Under the pieces are notes generated by a model, which was not told where the DNA came from, searched no databases, and worked only from the letters and a program-made list of their open reading frames with translations. A stretch of DNA of 64,000 nt, taken from assembly GCA_963677085.2 (NCBI GenBank), contig CAXXFH010000004.1:3100001-3164000 (forward strand), given 5' to 3'. Both the position numbers and the translations under genes were made by a program. Positions 33,004 through 43,801 of the stretch are shown in pieces (within the stretch, counting starts at the first letter, position 1; each line of letters begins with the position of its first letter). The stretch comes from G963677085 sp963677085 (lineage in GTDB: Bacteria > Planctomycetota > Planctomycetia > Pirellulales > Thermoguttaceae).

Positions 33004-33363
33004 CTACGCAACGCGTGCCAGTTCCTTTTTCACATCCTTGTTGCGGCCGACGGTAGCCGACCGCGATCGTACCCGTGTGTGGTAGGTGAAGGTCGAGGAT
33101 TTCTGCTCGGCAGGCTTTCGGGATCGGACCGTCGGCCGAGCGTGGGTTGGGGCCGCAACGTCGTTGCGGGAAACGCCCGTCTGTTCGCAGGAGAAAATCA
33201 TCAGCGGCTTTCCAAGACGCCGTACCAAGTCGCGAAGTTCCTCGACGGTGGCCAACAAAAGCGTCTGGCCACGATCGAGCAGCGTTGCCGCGGTGCTCTC
33301 CGACACCTCGGCAGCGACGATTTGGGTGGGACCCAACTGAACAGCGTATAGGTTGACCTTCAT
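33004..33363 (-). CDS. Small hypothetical protein
   Basis: A 119-residue protein I do not recognise. The N-terminal half is ordered in appearance (MKVNLYAVQLGPTQIVAAEV...TLLLATVEELRDLVRRLG); the C-terminal ~50 residues are rich in Arg, Lys, Ser and Thr and probably disordered. There is no signal peptide or membrane segment. AGAGG lies ~10 nt upstream of the ATG. It is alone on its strand, about 210 bp upstream of the sulfate-binding protein gene with a dispersed repeat between. Coding potential is moderate. Confidence 0.5.
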   Translation of the reverse strand: MKVNLYAVQLGPTQIVAAEVSESTAATLLDRGQTLLLATVEELRDLVRRLGKPLMIFSCEQTGVSRNDVAAPTHARPTVRSRKPAEQKSSTFTYHTRVRSRSATVGRNKDVKKELARVA

Positions 33364-33916
33364 GGTCGATAGCCTCTGCGTGGAAAGCGTGGGGCGTCCA
33401 AAAAACGCCGGAGTGGTTCACCATGGTCGGCGACCGTACAAACTGCTACGCAAGGGGCGTGCCAGAAGCGATTGCGGCACGCGAATTTAGCAGGACCGAT
33501 GGTTTGCTGGCCGAGGCGAGAGAGAAGTCGGAGACGTCGGCGCGACGTTGCGCAAATGAATGTGGGAGAGACGGTCATCTGTTGTCACAAGTAACCTAGG
33601 GAAAAGCACTTGCAACTTTCCAGCGTGGCCGCCGTAGGGCGAGAACGCCGACGAGCGTCGTGGTGTCGGATGGCGTTTTTTCCAGCGGCTTGATATTTTG
33701 ATTTTTCCGTGCCGCGAGGAAAAACAGCCGGTGAGTGAGTCACGGAGCCACAGCGCAAGCCATCACATACAACGGCCATCTGTCATATATGACGGCACCC
33801 GTGGTATTTGACGGGCGTTGGGCTGGTAGAAAGAAGAAAACGCCGTGTTTCGGCAAACCGTGGGATGGTCCAAAAGCCACTGGCCAACAAGCAACCGGAC
33901 ACTCGTGTAACGACCT
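33364..33916. other. Intergenic region without a recognisable gene
   Basis: About 550 bp between the small hypothetical protein and the HEAT-repeat gene. I see no supported gene and no strong palindrome. Confidence 0.45.
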
Positions 33917-35338
33917 TCAGTTTTCGGGTTGGTCGCCAGGTTTTTCTGTGTCGGTTGACTTAAGAAAAGCAAGTGCTCTCGGATCGCCCGTCTTCTTGAG
34001 GGCGATTCTGGCGTATTCGCGAATGTAAGAAATTTCCGTGGGATCCTTCGCGACGGCGATCAACGGCGGTACCACGCGGGCATCGCGGAGAGCCGGGACA
34101 TCTTGTCGTTCAGCATAGTCTCCCAACACACCCTTTGTCCGCAGGTCAACGCCTTCGACCAACACACGGGCAGATTCGTAGCGAAAACGTGGGTCATCGT
34201 CTCGCAAGGCCTCGACAGCCCGAAGATATGCCTGGGGCTTGGGGGACAATGCAAGAGCATCAAGGTAGGCCTGGCGAATGTTGGGCCAATTGGAACTACA
34301 TTCAAACTCTTGAATTACCCGGGCGATTGCCGCTTTCTGGCCGGTTTTTGCAAGGGCAACCACAATTCGCTCTCGAAAATACGCATCGGGCCACTCCCGT
34401 TTCAACATGTCGAACAACAGAGCTACGCAGCGCTGGTCGCCCAAATGGCCCAGCGAGTCGACCGCGGCTTCCCGAAGATTCTCGTCTTCAGCCCAGGCGT
34501 ACTTGCTTATCATATCAAACGCGGCTGGGTCACCAATCTTTCCCAAGGCCGCGAGAGCTGCCTCACGAAGATGGCGTTTATTAGTTATCACCAGCGTTTT
34601 GAGGGTTGAAAATGCCTTTGCATTGCCCAAGTCACCGAGCGCCACAATTGCGGCTACCCTTACGTCTTCGTGTCGACTCTCGTTGCTGGCCGTCTCCATT
34701 AACGCTTCGATCACAGCGGGATCTCCAATTCTTCCTAGTGCAATCGCTGCGTCATCTGCAATCTCATCGTTACCGCCTTGAAGCTTGCGAGTCAATTCAT
34801 CCGTGGCTTCAACGACTCGCATTCTGCCCAACGCCCGAATTGCAGATCCCACGACTCTCGACTGATCGTCGTGGAGCGCTTTCATCAACACCGGCACACT
34901 CCGCCGGTCACCGATCCTTCCCAAGAGCCAAATCGCTGACAATCGGTGGTCACGGTCTTCTGTGGTAGATATCTCCAGGAGCGTCGGGACCGCTTTGCCT
35001 CCAAAGGCCTCAATCGTCCGCGATACCTCTCGCTCGTAAAGAATACTACCCCTCCCAAGCAGAGGAACGAGGAATGGGACGACCTCCGGGTAACGCGGCG
35101 CGAACTGACGGATCTGGTCGGCGGCATTCTTCCGACACGGTTCATTTTCCGAGAACGTATCTGCCAGCAGGGACTGCAATTCCGCGGGAAGATCGCCTGG
35201 AATGTCGGACCTCTTGGGAGGCTTCCAGGGAAGTTCCGGGGACTTCGTTGGCTCATCGCCATGGCATATCGCCGCCGACAGCAAAACCAGCAAGGCGATA
35301 CAGCATGGTCGAGCGATTACACGTTGTTTGGAAGTCAT
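33917..35338 (-). CDS. Exported HEAT/PBS-lyase-like repeat protein
   Basis: A 473-residue protein with an N-terminal signal peptide (~1-28, LVLLSAAICHG). At least seven ~30-residue HEAT/PBS-lyase-like repeats follow (~100-340), each with the pattern A-[AI]-x-A-L-G-[RK]-[IM]-G-D-x-x-[AS]-[VI]-x-x-L, for example AAIALGRIGDPAVIEALM and AVDSLGHLGDQRCVALLF. Such solenoids mediate protein contacts. It is probably periplasmic. The ATG at 35338 (MTSKQRV) is better than the first ATG at 35362 because it starts directly with a signal peptide. It is a single gene; partners are unknown. Confidence 0.8.
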   Translation of the reverse strand: MTSKQRVIARPCCIALLVLLSAAICHGDEPTKSPELPWKPPKRSDIPGDLPAELQSLLADTFSENEPCRKNAADQIRQFAPRYPEVVPFLVPLLGRGSILYEREVSRTIEAFGGKAVPTLLEISTTEDRDHRLSAIWLLGRIGDRRSVPVLMKALHDDQSRVVGSAIRALGRMRVVEATDELTRKLQGGNDEIADDAAIALGRIGDPAVIEALMETASNESRHEDVRVAAIVALGDLGNAKAFSTLKTLVITNKRHLREAALAALGKIGDPAAFDMISKYAWAEDENLREAAVDSLGHLGDQRCVALLFDMLKREWPDAYFRERIVVALAKTGQKAAIARVIQEFECSSNWPNIRQAYLDALALSPKPQAYLRAVEALRDDDPRFRYESARVLVEGVDLRTKGVLGDYAERQDVPALRDARVVPPLIAVAKDPTEISYIREYARIALKKTGDPRALAFLKSTDTEKPGDQPEN

Positions 35339-35571
35339 CGTCGTGCTCCAAATGGTTACCACGTGATGAATAGGGCATCGTCCTGGGAATGGTGGTACGT
35401 ATCATCCAGCGGGAGTGTGTCGTGATACGTCGTGTCCGAGACGTTTAGCCTCCGGAATAAAAACGGGGGCGCAGCATCTCTGCTCACCGTGGATTGGCCT
35501 GAGAGGCACAGGTTGGCAAGCAGCCAGTGCCGCCGCGCCATGCTGAAGCATAGCCTACGGACTATTGGGGT

Positions 35572-36438
35572 TCACTCTTCGCCGTTGCGCGTCACGGCGT
35601 GGAAGCGTTCGAGTAGGTCCCGCGTGATCGGGCCGGGGGTGCCGTCGCCGATGGCACGGCTGTCGACCTTCACGACGGGGATTACCTCGGCCGCTGTGCC
35701 GGTCAAGAAGCACTCGTCGGCAATGTAGACGTCGTGCTTGGTCAACGGGATCTCTTCGACCAGGATATCGCTCTGGCGGAGCAGGTCGATCGCGACTTCC
35801 CGAGTGATGCCTTCCAGAATACCGGCCTCTTTCGGTGGCGTGGCCACGCGTCCCTTGCGAACCAGGAAGAGGTTGTCGCCGGTGCATTCGGCCACTTCGC
35901 CCTTGTGGTTGAGCATCAAGGCCTCGATGCATCCGGCCTGAATGCCCTCGATCTTGGCCAAGATGTTATTCAGATAATTGAGAGATTTCACCCGGGGACT
36001 CAGCGCGGCCGGGTGGTTGCGCACCGTGCTGACGGTGATAATCTCCAGGCCCTTTTCGTAGAGCTCTTTGGGATACAGCGAGATGAGGTCGGTGATGATA
36101 ATCACTTGGGGATCGCTGCAGCGATTGGGGTCCAGCCCCAGAGTTCCTGCGCCTCGGGTAACCACCACGCGGATGTAGCCGTCTTTGATGCCGTTTTCAG
36201 CCAGGGTTTTTTCGATATCCCGGGCCATCTGCTCTTTGCTGATCGGAATCTGAAGCCAAATGGCCTTAGCCGAGTCCCAGAGCCGGTCGAGGTGTTCCTG
36301 CATCTTGAACACCTTGCCCGCGTAGCTGCGGATGCCTTCGAAAACTCCGTCGCCATAGAGCAACCCGTGATCGTAGACGCTGATTTTGGCGTCGTCTTTG
36401 TCGTAAAGCGTGCCGTTGATGTAGACCTTCAAAGACAT
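35572..36438 (-). CDS. ilvE: Branched-chain amino acid aminotransferase (PLP class IV)
   Basis: A 288-residue fold-type IV PLP enzyme. The N-terminus has VYINGTLYDKDDAKISVYDHGLLYGDGVFEGIR. The PLP-linked Lys lies in the segment SPRVKSLNYLNNILAKIEG, and AECTGDNLFLVRKG and ECFLTGTAAEVIPV complete the family pattern. It transfers the amino group between glutamate and branched-chain 2-oxo acids as the last step of Val/Leu/Ile synthesis. A D-amino acid aminotransferase is possible within the class, but length and motifs favour IlvE. It lies directly downstream of the LolD-like gene (6-bp gap), an unrelated function, suggesting co-transcription. Confidence 0.88.
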   Translation of the reverse strand: MSLKVYINGTLYDKDDAKISVYDHGLLYGDGVFEGIRSYAGKVFKMQEHLDRLWDSAKAIWLQIPISKEQMARDIEKTLAENGIKDGYIRVVVTRGAGTLGLDPNRCSDPQVIIITDLISLYPKELYEKGLEIITVSTVRNHPAALSPRVKSLNYLNNILAKIEGIQAGCIEALMLNHKGEVAECTGDNLFLVRKGRVATPPKEAGILEGITREVAIDLLRQSDILVEEIPLTKHDVYIADECFLTGTAAEVIPVVKVDSRAIGDGTPGPITRDLLERFHAVTRNGEE

Positions 36439-36444
36439 TAGGCG

Positions 36445-37426
<982 letters not shown>

Positions 37427-37434
<8 letters not shown>

Positions 37435-39481
37435 AGCGCAAGGCCTCCACGGGGTGCAGCATGGCGGCACGCATGGCTGGCAACACACTGGCCAACACGG
37501 CGATCCCCATAGCCCCGGCCACGATCCAGGCAATCGTCAGGGGGTTGACGATCGTGGGGATTTTGTAGAAGTAGTAGATCGAAGGATCGAAGACCGGCCG
37601 CCCGGTGATTTTCCCCAGCAGGTCGGCAATTTCGTTGATTTTCCAGACGAACATTAGTCCTAGCACGGTACCCACGCCGGAACCCACCGCACCGAGCGAC
37701 AGCCCATAGGTCAGGAAGATTCCCATTACACCCTGGCCCGAGGCGCCCAACGACTTCAGCACGCCGATGTCCCGGGTTTTCTCGACGACGATCATCAGGA
37801 AGATCGCCAGGATGCCGAAACCGGCCACGGCGATAATCAAGAACAGCAGGATATTGAGGATGGTCGTTTCCAGGTGGACGGCGGCCAGCAGGGCGCCCTG
37901 TTTGTCGCGCCACGTTTCAACCGAATACAACTCGGGAGCGAAAGCGGCCCGCAGCTTGTCGCGCACGGCGCCCCCGTCGACGCCCGGTTTCAGCTTGATT
38001 TGGATCGAGTTGACCAATCCCACGCCGGTGGCCGGATCGATCATGCCTCGCGATTGTTGTAGCGTTTCGAGCGGCACGAACACGAAACTCGAATCGTACT
38101 CGCTCATCTTGCTTTCGTAGAAGTCGACCACGGTAAACGCATCGCTGACGGCCTTCGGCGGGGTGCCGGCCGTGGGGAAGGTCAATTTCACATCGTCGCC
38201 CGGGAGGACCAGGAACCGGTCCTCGTAGCCTTCGCTGGGATTGCTCTGGTCTTTGAGGATCCGAAAGCTGGCCAGCGCGATACCCAATACCACGCCCGGT
38301 TGTTGCTCGCGTGCGGCATTGAATTGCGGAGCCGTTTCGGGATGTTGGGCGAACGGATCGTTGGGAACCATCGCGGGTGGAGCTGCTGCCGGCGGCGGCA
38401 CGGCCGTTAGCGAGGGACCCGGCGGTGGGGAGCCAACCGGCATCGGCGCCGCGCTGCCCGGGGCCGAGGGGATCGGTTCTTCGTAGGCTTGTGGGTGGAT
38501 CAGGCCCGGTTCGGCTGCGGTGATGCGGATTTCTGTCAGTGGCAATCCCGTGTCGGTCTCGGCTGCCACCTTGCCGACCTGATCGTCGAAACGACGCGCG
38601 TTCGAGAATACCGGCCGGTAGCGTGGACTGCGTTCGAGCGTGGGCGGCTGACGCAGCCCTTGAGCGCTGTGCGAAGTAGAGCGTGTCGGCTGGGCTTCGT
38701 CCGCCGGGGCTGGGTTTTGCTCCGGCTCCCGCGTCGCTCGGCGAGGCTGTTGCCGTTGCGGCGACGGCTGGAGTTGTTGTTGTCGCGGTTGCTGTTCCCT
38801 CGGTTGTTGTTCCATGGCCGGGGTGCCCTGCGGAACGGCGAATAACTCGGGTTCGGCCGGCTGAAGCGGTTGGGCTGTTGGCTGGCGTTGCAGTTCGTCG
38901 TTGCGCCGCCGGGCCTGATAGAGCTGTTCCTGGAAGGCCGCCAACCGGGCCATCTCGCGACGATGTTTCCAGCCGGCTTGGGTCATCTGTTGCCGATCGG
39001 GCGTATCGCGCGATTCGGCCTGGTGATCCTCTGCATCGTAACCGTCTTCGTGAAGCTCGAAGCTCATCTGCTGACGGTTATCCGGATGCTGTAAGAAGCG
39101 GCCGAAGTCGCTCACCAGCGAGTGCGTGGTCGGATCGATTCCGATCATTTGCACGGGCCGATTGATGTATTGCCCACCGTGCTGAAAACTGAGCATGGCC
39201 GGAACCACGACCGTGGGCGTCATGCCGACCAGGTCGTCGCCGACTACCTTGCGGATCTCGTTCATGTGCCACTGGGCATCGCGCATGCCGCTGGCACTGC
39301 GGCTTTCGACGACCACGTCGGAGAGAATGCCGTGGATGCGGTTCTGCATTTCGGCCGTGAAGCCCGACATCACGCTGTTGACCACGATCATCGTGGCCAC
39401 GCCCAACGTCACGCTGACAATCGACGCCAGCGCGATGTAACGCGTGCGGAGATACCGCCAGCAGAGAAGCAGTTTGTACAT
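37427..39481 (-). CDS. LolC/LolE-type FtsX-family permease with a ~230-residue disordered insertion
   Basis: A 684-residue MacB/FtsX-superfamily membrane protein. Membrane segment 1 is near residues 14-38 (ALASIVSVTLGVATMIVV). A periplasmic MacB_PCD-like domain is split by a Gln/Pro/Arg-rich stretch (~150-390) with QQPREQQPRQQQ-like runs. The C-terminal ~170 residues hold three membrane segments and the FtsX domain (VVEKTRDIGVLKSLGASGQGV). It should form, with the ATPase encoded next, a lipoprotein-release (Lol) or related exporter. LolC/E are usually ~400 residues, so the insertion accounts for the excess. No second permease gene is present, so the complex may be a homodimer. Confidence 0.85.
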
Positions 39482-39515
39482 GGGCTGATCTTCCGTGATG
39501 CCCGGGTGGATTTTT

Positions 39516-39598
39516 TAGTTAGGAGTCGGGAGTGAGGAGTTAGGAGCGAATTCACACACCTAACACCTAAACTTCCAACTCCGTACTCCCAACTCACT
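39516..39598. repeat. Imperfect GAGT/TTAGG inverted repeat
   Basis: The left part (GGAGTCGGGAGTGAGGAGTT) and right part (ACTTCCAACTCCGTACTCCCAACT) are imperfect inverted copies between the lysS stop and the permease start. Similar low-complexity GGGACTAGG/CCTAGTCCC runs lie at 27737-27762 and 29651-29684. Confidence 0.5.
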
Positions 39599-41114
39599 CC
39601 GCTTCTGGCCGCAATAGCGGGAAGAGAATCACTTCGCGTATCGTTTGCGAGTTGGTCAGCAGCATGACCAGCCGGTCGATGCCGACTCCCAAACCGCCGG
39701 CCGGAGGCATGCCGTAACGCAACGCACGGACGAAGTCGTGGTCCATTTTGGCCATCGAGTCTTCTTCCGCTTGGCCCTGCAACTGCTTGCTGAACAATTC
39801 CTGTTGCAGGTCGGGATCGTTCAGCTCGGTGTAGGCGTTGGCCACTTCCATGCCTTGAATGAATAGCTCAAAACGTTCGGCAATCGCCGGGTTGTCTCGT
39901 TTGCGCTTGGTTAACGGACAAATGCTGGCCGGGTAGTCGAGTACGAAGACGGGGCCCATCAGAGCGTCTTCCACCCGAGCCTCGAAGACCTCGTTCTTGA
40001 CCACATCCGCATGCTTGCCGGCTGGCTCCAAACCAATCGATTCGGCCACCTGGGCGACGGCCACCTCGTCGTGCGGGTCGACGCCCGTGTGCTCGGCGAA
40101 AAGCTCATCGTACGTCTTTCGGGCAAACGGCGGCGTGAAGTCGATTTCCGCCTCGCCCCAGGGCAATTTCAGGTCCTGGCCAGTCGCATGGATCGCTTCG
40201 ACGATGAGCTTCTCGGTCAGATCCATCATCGTGCGATAGTCGCCGTAGGCTTGGTAGACCTCGAGCATGGTGAACTCGGGATTGTGCCGAGGGCTGATCC
40301 CTTCGTTGCGATATACCCGACCCAGTTCATACACCCGTTCGATCCCGCCGACCAACAGCCGCTTCAAATGCAGCTCCAGGGCGATCCGCATGTAGAGATC
40401 GATATCCAATGCGTTGTGGTGCGTGACGAACGGCCGAGCCGCTGCCCCGCCGGCAATGGCGTGAAGCGTGGGGCCTTCGACTTCGACGAATCGCTCACCG
40501 CCCAGGGTGTTGCGGATCGACTGCACAATCTTCGTCCGGTGCAGGAATCGCTCTAACACGCCGTCGGTGTGGATCAGGTCGAGGTAGCGCATCCGCTGGC
40601 GCAACTCGGGGTCGTTCAGGCCGGCGTGCTTGTCGGGCGGGGTGGCCAGCGACTTGCCGAGGAAGTGCAACTTTTCGACGAAGATCGTCAACTCGCCGGT
40701 CCGCGTGCGATTGAATTCGCCGTCGACACCGATCAGGTCGCCCAGGTCGAGATTCTGAGCCACCGCCCAACCTTCGTCGCCCACCTGCTTCTTGCCAATC
40801 ATCAACTGGATTTTGCCGGACCAGTCGCGGATGTCGATAAAGAACAGCTTGCCCGCACTACGGCGCAGCACAATCCGGCCCGCGGCGCGGACCTTGGGAC
40901 CGTGGGATTGCGGCCGTTTGTTGGGCTGACTTTCGTCGGCCGGTTCGACGACGATTTCGTCCTCTCGGGCACGAATCTCGCCGATCGGTCGATGGTCGTC
41001 GAAACGCCCGCCCCAAGGGTCGATTCCCAGGCTCGCTATATTTTGCAGTTTATCCCGTCGGGCGGCCTCTAGGGCAGCACCACCGGTCAGCTCAGGTTCG
41101 TTCGGTGTCGGCAT
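39594..41114 (-). CDS. lysS: Lysyl-tRNA synthetase, class II
   Basis: A 506-residue enzyme that charges tRNA-Lys. The N-terminal OB-fold anticodon-binding domain (~75-175) includes AGRIVLRRSAGKLFFIDIRD. The class II catalytic domain has motif 1 near FLHRTKIVQSIRNTL, motif 2 YELGRVYRNEGISPRHNPEF and motif 3 GGLGVGIDRLVMLL. An insertion EPADESQPNKRPQSHG near residues 58-74 is less common. Length is normal. It lies upstream of the LolC/LolD/ilvE genes on the same strand, with ~110 bp and an imperfect inverted repeat between. Confidence 0.96.
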   Translation of the reverse strand: MPTPNEPELTGGAALEAARRDKLQNIASLGIDPWGGRFDDHRPIGEIRAREDEIVVEPADESQPNKRPQSHGPKVRAAGRIVLRRSAGKLFFIDIRDWSGKIQLMIGKKQVGDEGWAVAQNLDLGDLIGVDGEFNRTRTGELTIFVEKLHFLGKSLATPPDKHAGLNDPELRQRMRYLDLIHTDGVLERFLHRTKIVQSIRNTLGGERFVEVEGPTLHAIAGGAAARPFVTHHNALDIDLYMRIALELHLKRLLVGGIERVYELGRVYRNEGISPRHNPEFTMLEVYQAYGDYRTMMDLTEKLIVEAIHATGQDLKLPWGEAEIDFTPPFARKTYDELFAEHTGVDPHDEVAVAQVAESIGLEPAGKHADVVKNEVFEARVEDALMGPVFVLDYPASICPLTKRKRDNPAIAERFELFIQGMEVANAYTELNDPDLQQELFSKQLQGQAEEDSMAKMDHDFVRALRYGMPPAGGLGVGIDRLVMLLTNSQTIREVILFPLLRPEAE

Positions 41115-41355
41115 TCAATTCGCTTCAAGAACTAGAAGAAAAAACGTGCAGGTGATGGCAGGGTATTAGGTGGAGGCATTGTAGTTGACCGCCATCACGC
41201 GTCAATGTCAAATTGGGCCGAGTATGGAGGGCGGGGGGCGGTGAACAGCACTTGGGCCCACCGGTTACCACCGCTGGGCTTAGCCAGCAATATCCACCCT
41301 CTACACTCCAAGCCCACCGGTGGCAGCCGGTGGGGCTGGCGCCCCTATTGCTCCC

Positions 41356-42297
41356 TCACCGTCGCGAATCGCCCGCCGGACCGCGACTAACCTCCGGGGC
41401 CGGGACGTCTTCGACCACCTTCTTCCATCCCCAGGGCACCTTCACCGCAAACGGATCACCCCGCAGGAAACTCAGCGGGTCGTTGGTTACGATGTCGCTG
41501 AACTTATAGACCGTGTAGTTCTTGCCGTTCGGGGCGTAGATCCGCAGGGCAAACGGGTGAAGCTTGTCGCGAGACAGAATGAACTGCGCCGATTTGAAAT
41601 TCGCGGCGTCCTGCTGGTATTTGGGATAGGCCTCGAGCCAAATCTGCTCGTTCTGCATGTCTTGGGGTGTGATTGTCCGCATCCAGTAACGTTGCTTCAG
41701 GTTGTCGGCCTTGGCGCCAAACAGAAACGGCAGCGGGCCGTTGGCGATAGCCTTGCCCTGCATCTCGGGCGGAAGACGCCGTTCGATCACCTGTTTTTTA
41801 CTGGCCTTCACTTCAAAGATCGCACTGCCGTCGCAGACCCAATGTTCGTTCCGCTCTTCTTCAATCGGCGCCCATTCTTGGCCTTTGGCGGTGTGCGTCA
41901 CATGAAACATCCCGCGGTCGGGCTTACCGTAACGAATCTCGCCCGAATCGACGCTCACCGGGCCGTTGGCCTGGAACACGGGGTCGAACTCCCAGCGGAC
42001 GAAGTTGCACGAGAAGGTTTTCACCCGGTCGCCACGTTCTTCCCAGGCCTTGAGCACCTGTTCGAGATAGGCCTGTTGCGGCGGGGTAAGCGTAAAAGGC
42101 GACTGGGGAGTGTTAGAGGCCGGAGGACGGCGATGCAGGGTCGGGGTGTTTTGGGGAACCACGGGTTGGTCGGGTCCGGCCACGGGGCGATTCGTCGGAG
42201 ACGATGGTTGACCCCAAGGGCCGGTTTGGGCGAAGGCCTCGGCAGCAATCGCCCAAACGACGACGAGTGTGGTGTACACCAACATACGATGCAACAT
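41356..42297 (-). CDS. TIGR03009-type LolA-like periplasmic protein
   Basis: A 313-residue exported protein. Signal peptide ~1-24 (VYTTLVVVWAIAAEAFA), then a Pro/Thr-rich linker (~25-68) and a LolA/LolB-like half-barrel domain (~70-300). Recognisable features are KTFSCNFVRWEFDPVF, GEIRYGKPDRGMFHVT, EHWVCDGSAIFEV and the later YQQDAANFKSAQFILSRDKL. It matches the planctomycete TIGR03009 family. The LolA-like fold suggests carriage of lipoproteins or lipids across the periplasm (inference). The ATG at 42297 has GGAGG ~6 nt upstream. It is two genes away from the LolC/LolD-like exporter, which may be its partner. Confidence 0.78.
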   Translation of the reverse strand: MLHRMLVYTTLVVVWAIAAEAFAQTGPWGQPSSPTNRPVAGPDQPVVPQNTPTLHRRPPASNTPQSPFTLTPPQQAYLEQVLKAWEERGDRVKTFSCNFVRWEFDPVFQANGPVSVDSGEIRYGKPDRGMFHVTHTAKGQEWAPIEEERNEHWVCDGSAIFEVKASKKQVIERRLPPEMQGKAIANGPLPFLFGAKADNLKQRYWMRTITPQDMQNEQIWLEAYPKYQQDAANFKSAQFILSRDKLHPFALRIYAPNGKNYTVYKFSDIVTNDPLSFLRGDPFAVKVPWGWKKVVEDVPAPEVSRGPAGDSRR

Positions 42298-42604
42298 GGG
42301 TTCCCTCCCAACAAGACGAGCAGCACTCGCGCAGCCCGCTAGCAACGCCAGCGGCGGCGTTCTTCCCTGAATAACGGCAACGATTGTACCAGGATCTCAC
42401 GCCCTTCCCTATGCCAATTTGGGGGGAGGTAACTTGCTGTTCTCACCAAACGCACATGGCGGTATCATGCGACGGCTCTGCTTCGCCGACGTTTGAGTGG
42501 AAGCCGGTTATGAGAGGTCTTTGAAGCAGAGCTTCGAGGAAGTGCGTTCCCAAGCCAGAGCTTGGCAGCGAGAAAAGAGAATTGGTCAACAAGGCCAAAC
42601 GTCA
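42298..42604. other. Divergent intergenic region
   Basis: About 307 bp between the LolA-like gene and the glycosyltransferase gene. It holds two short imperfect stems (GAAGC-AGA-GCTTC near 42522 and CCAAG-CCAGAG-CTTGG at 42550-42565) of the dispersed type. No gene is supported. Confidence 0.45.
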
Positions 42605-43801
42605 ATGAAAATCGCCCTGGTCCACGACTGGCTTACCGGCATGCGCGGCGGCGAGAAGTGCCTGGCTGTGTTGGCTCGCCGTTTTCCTGAGGCCGAGCTG
42701 TTCACGCTGCTGCACGCCCCGGGCGCGATTTCTCCGGTTATCGAACGTCGGCCGATCACGACCAGCTTTCTGCAAAGGCTGCCCGGCTGGCGGCGATACT
42801 ACCGCTATCTTTTGCCGCTGATGCCTCGGGCCGTCGAGCGATTTCGTTTGCCTGAGGATATTGACCTGGTCGTCAGTTTCAGCCATGCGGTGGCCAAAGG
42901 GGTGATTCCGCCGCCCGGCGTCCCGCACGTGTGCTACTGTTTCACGCCGATGCGTTACGCTTGGCATCGGCGGGCCGACTATTTCGGCGATGCCGGCCGT
43001 TTTACGTTCAACCCGCTGGCGTTTGCCCGCGACGTGTTGCTGAATCGTATCCGCCGCTGGGATCGGGCCGTTTCCGATCGAGTGACCCAATTCGTGGCTA
43101 TTAGCCAAACAGTGGCCGATCGGATCCAAGAGTGCTACCGTCGCACGAGCCGCATCATCTGCCCTCCGGTCGACGTGCGGTTCTACACGCCCGATGCCGA
43201 CACACCGCGTGAAGACTTCTATCTGTGCGTGTCGGCCCTGGTGGCCTACAAGCGGATCGACCTGGCGATCGAGGCGTGCAACCGGCTCGGACGGCGGTTG
43301 ATCGTCATTGGCGACGGTCCCGAGCGTGCCCGGCTCCAACGCATGGCCGGCCCAACAGTCCAGTTGGTCGGTTGGCGAAGCAACGAGCGAATTCGCGAGC
43401 ATTTGCAGCGCGCCCGGGCCCTCTTATTCCCGGGCAATGAGGATTTTGGTATCGTTCCGTTGGAAGCCCAGGCCTGCGGAACCCCTGTGGTGGCCTACGG
43501 TGCCGGCGGTGCAACGGAAACGGTGCTGCCGGCCGACGAATCGACCGCGGGCACGGGTCTGTTTTTCGACCGACAGACGCCCGAGTCGCTCGCCGAAGCC
43601 GTCGAGCGTTTGGAGACCGGCCGCGATCGACTCGATCCCGTGCTGGCCCGACGCCATGCCGAGCAATATGCCACCGAGCGGTTCGAGCGAGAATTGCTTG
43701 CCCTGATAGAGGAAACCGCTCGTGAAAACGGCCGTATTCAGCACCAAACCCTACGACCGCGAGTTTCTCGAAGCGGCCAATCGTTCCGCCGGGCATCATG
43801 A
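42605..43801 (+). CDS. Family 4 glycosyltransferase
   Basis: A 398-residue GT-B glycosyltransferase. The N-terminal acceptor domain begins KIALVHDWLTGMRGGEKCLAVLARRFPEA with a Gly-rich loop, and HVCYCFTPMRYAWHRRADYF is typical of a subfamily in exopolysaccharide clusters. The C-terminal donor domain has YLCVSALVAYKRIDLAIEA, VIGDGPERARL, LFPGNEDFGIVPLEAQACGTPVVAYGAGG with the conserved E-x7-E pair. It transfers a nucleotide-activated sugar; substrates are unknown. The ATG at 42605 starts at the family's usual first strand. Its 3' end overlaps the dehydrogenase gene by 80 bp. Confidence 0.88.
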   Translation: MKIALVHDWLTGMRGGEKCLAVLARRFPEAELFTLLHAPGAISPVIERRPITTSFLQRLPGWRRYYRYLLPLMPRAVERFRLPEDIDLVVSFSHAVAKGVIPPPGVPHVCYCFTPMRYAWHRRADYFGDAGRFTFNPLAFARDVLLNRIRRWDRAVSDRVTQFVAISQTVADRIQECYRRTSRIICPPVDVRFYTPDADTPREDFYLCVSALVAYKRIDLAIEACNRLGRRLIVIGDGPERARLQRMAGPTVQLVGWRSNERIREHLQRARALLFPGNEDFGIVPLEAQACGTPVVAYGAGGATETVLPADESTAGTGLFFDRQTPESLAEAVERLETGRDRLDPVLARRHAEQYATERFERELLALIEETARENGRIQHQTLRPRVSRSGQSFRRAS

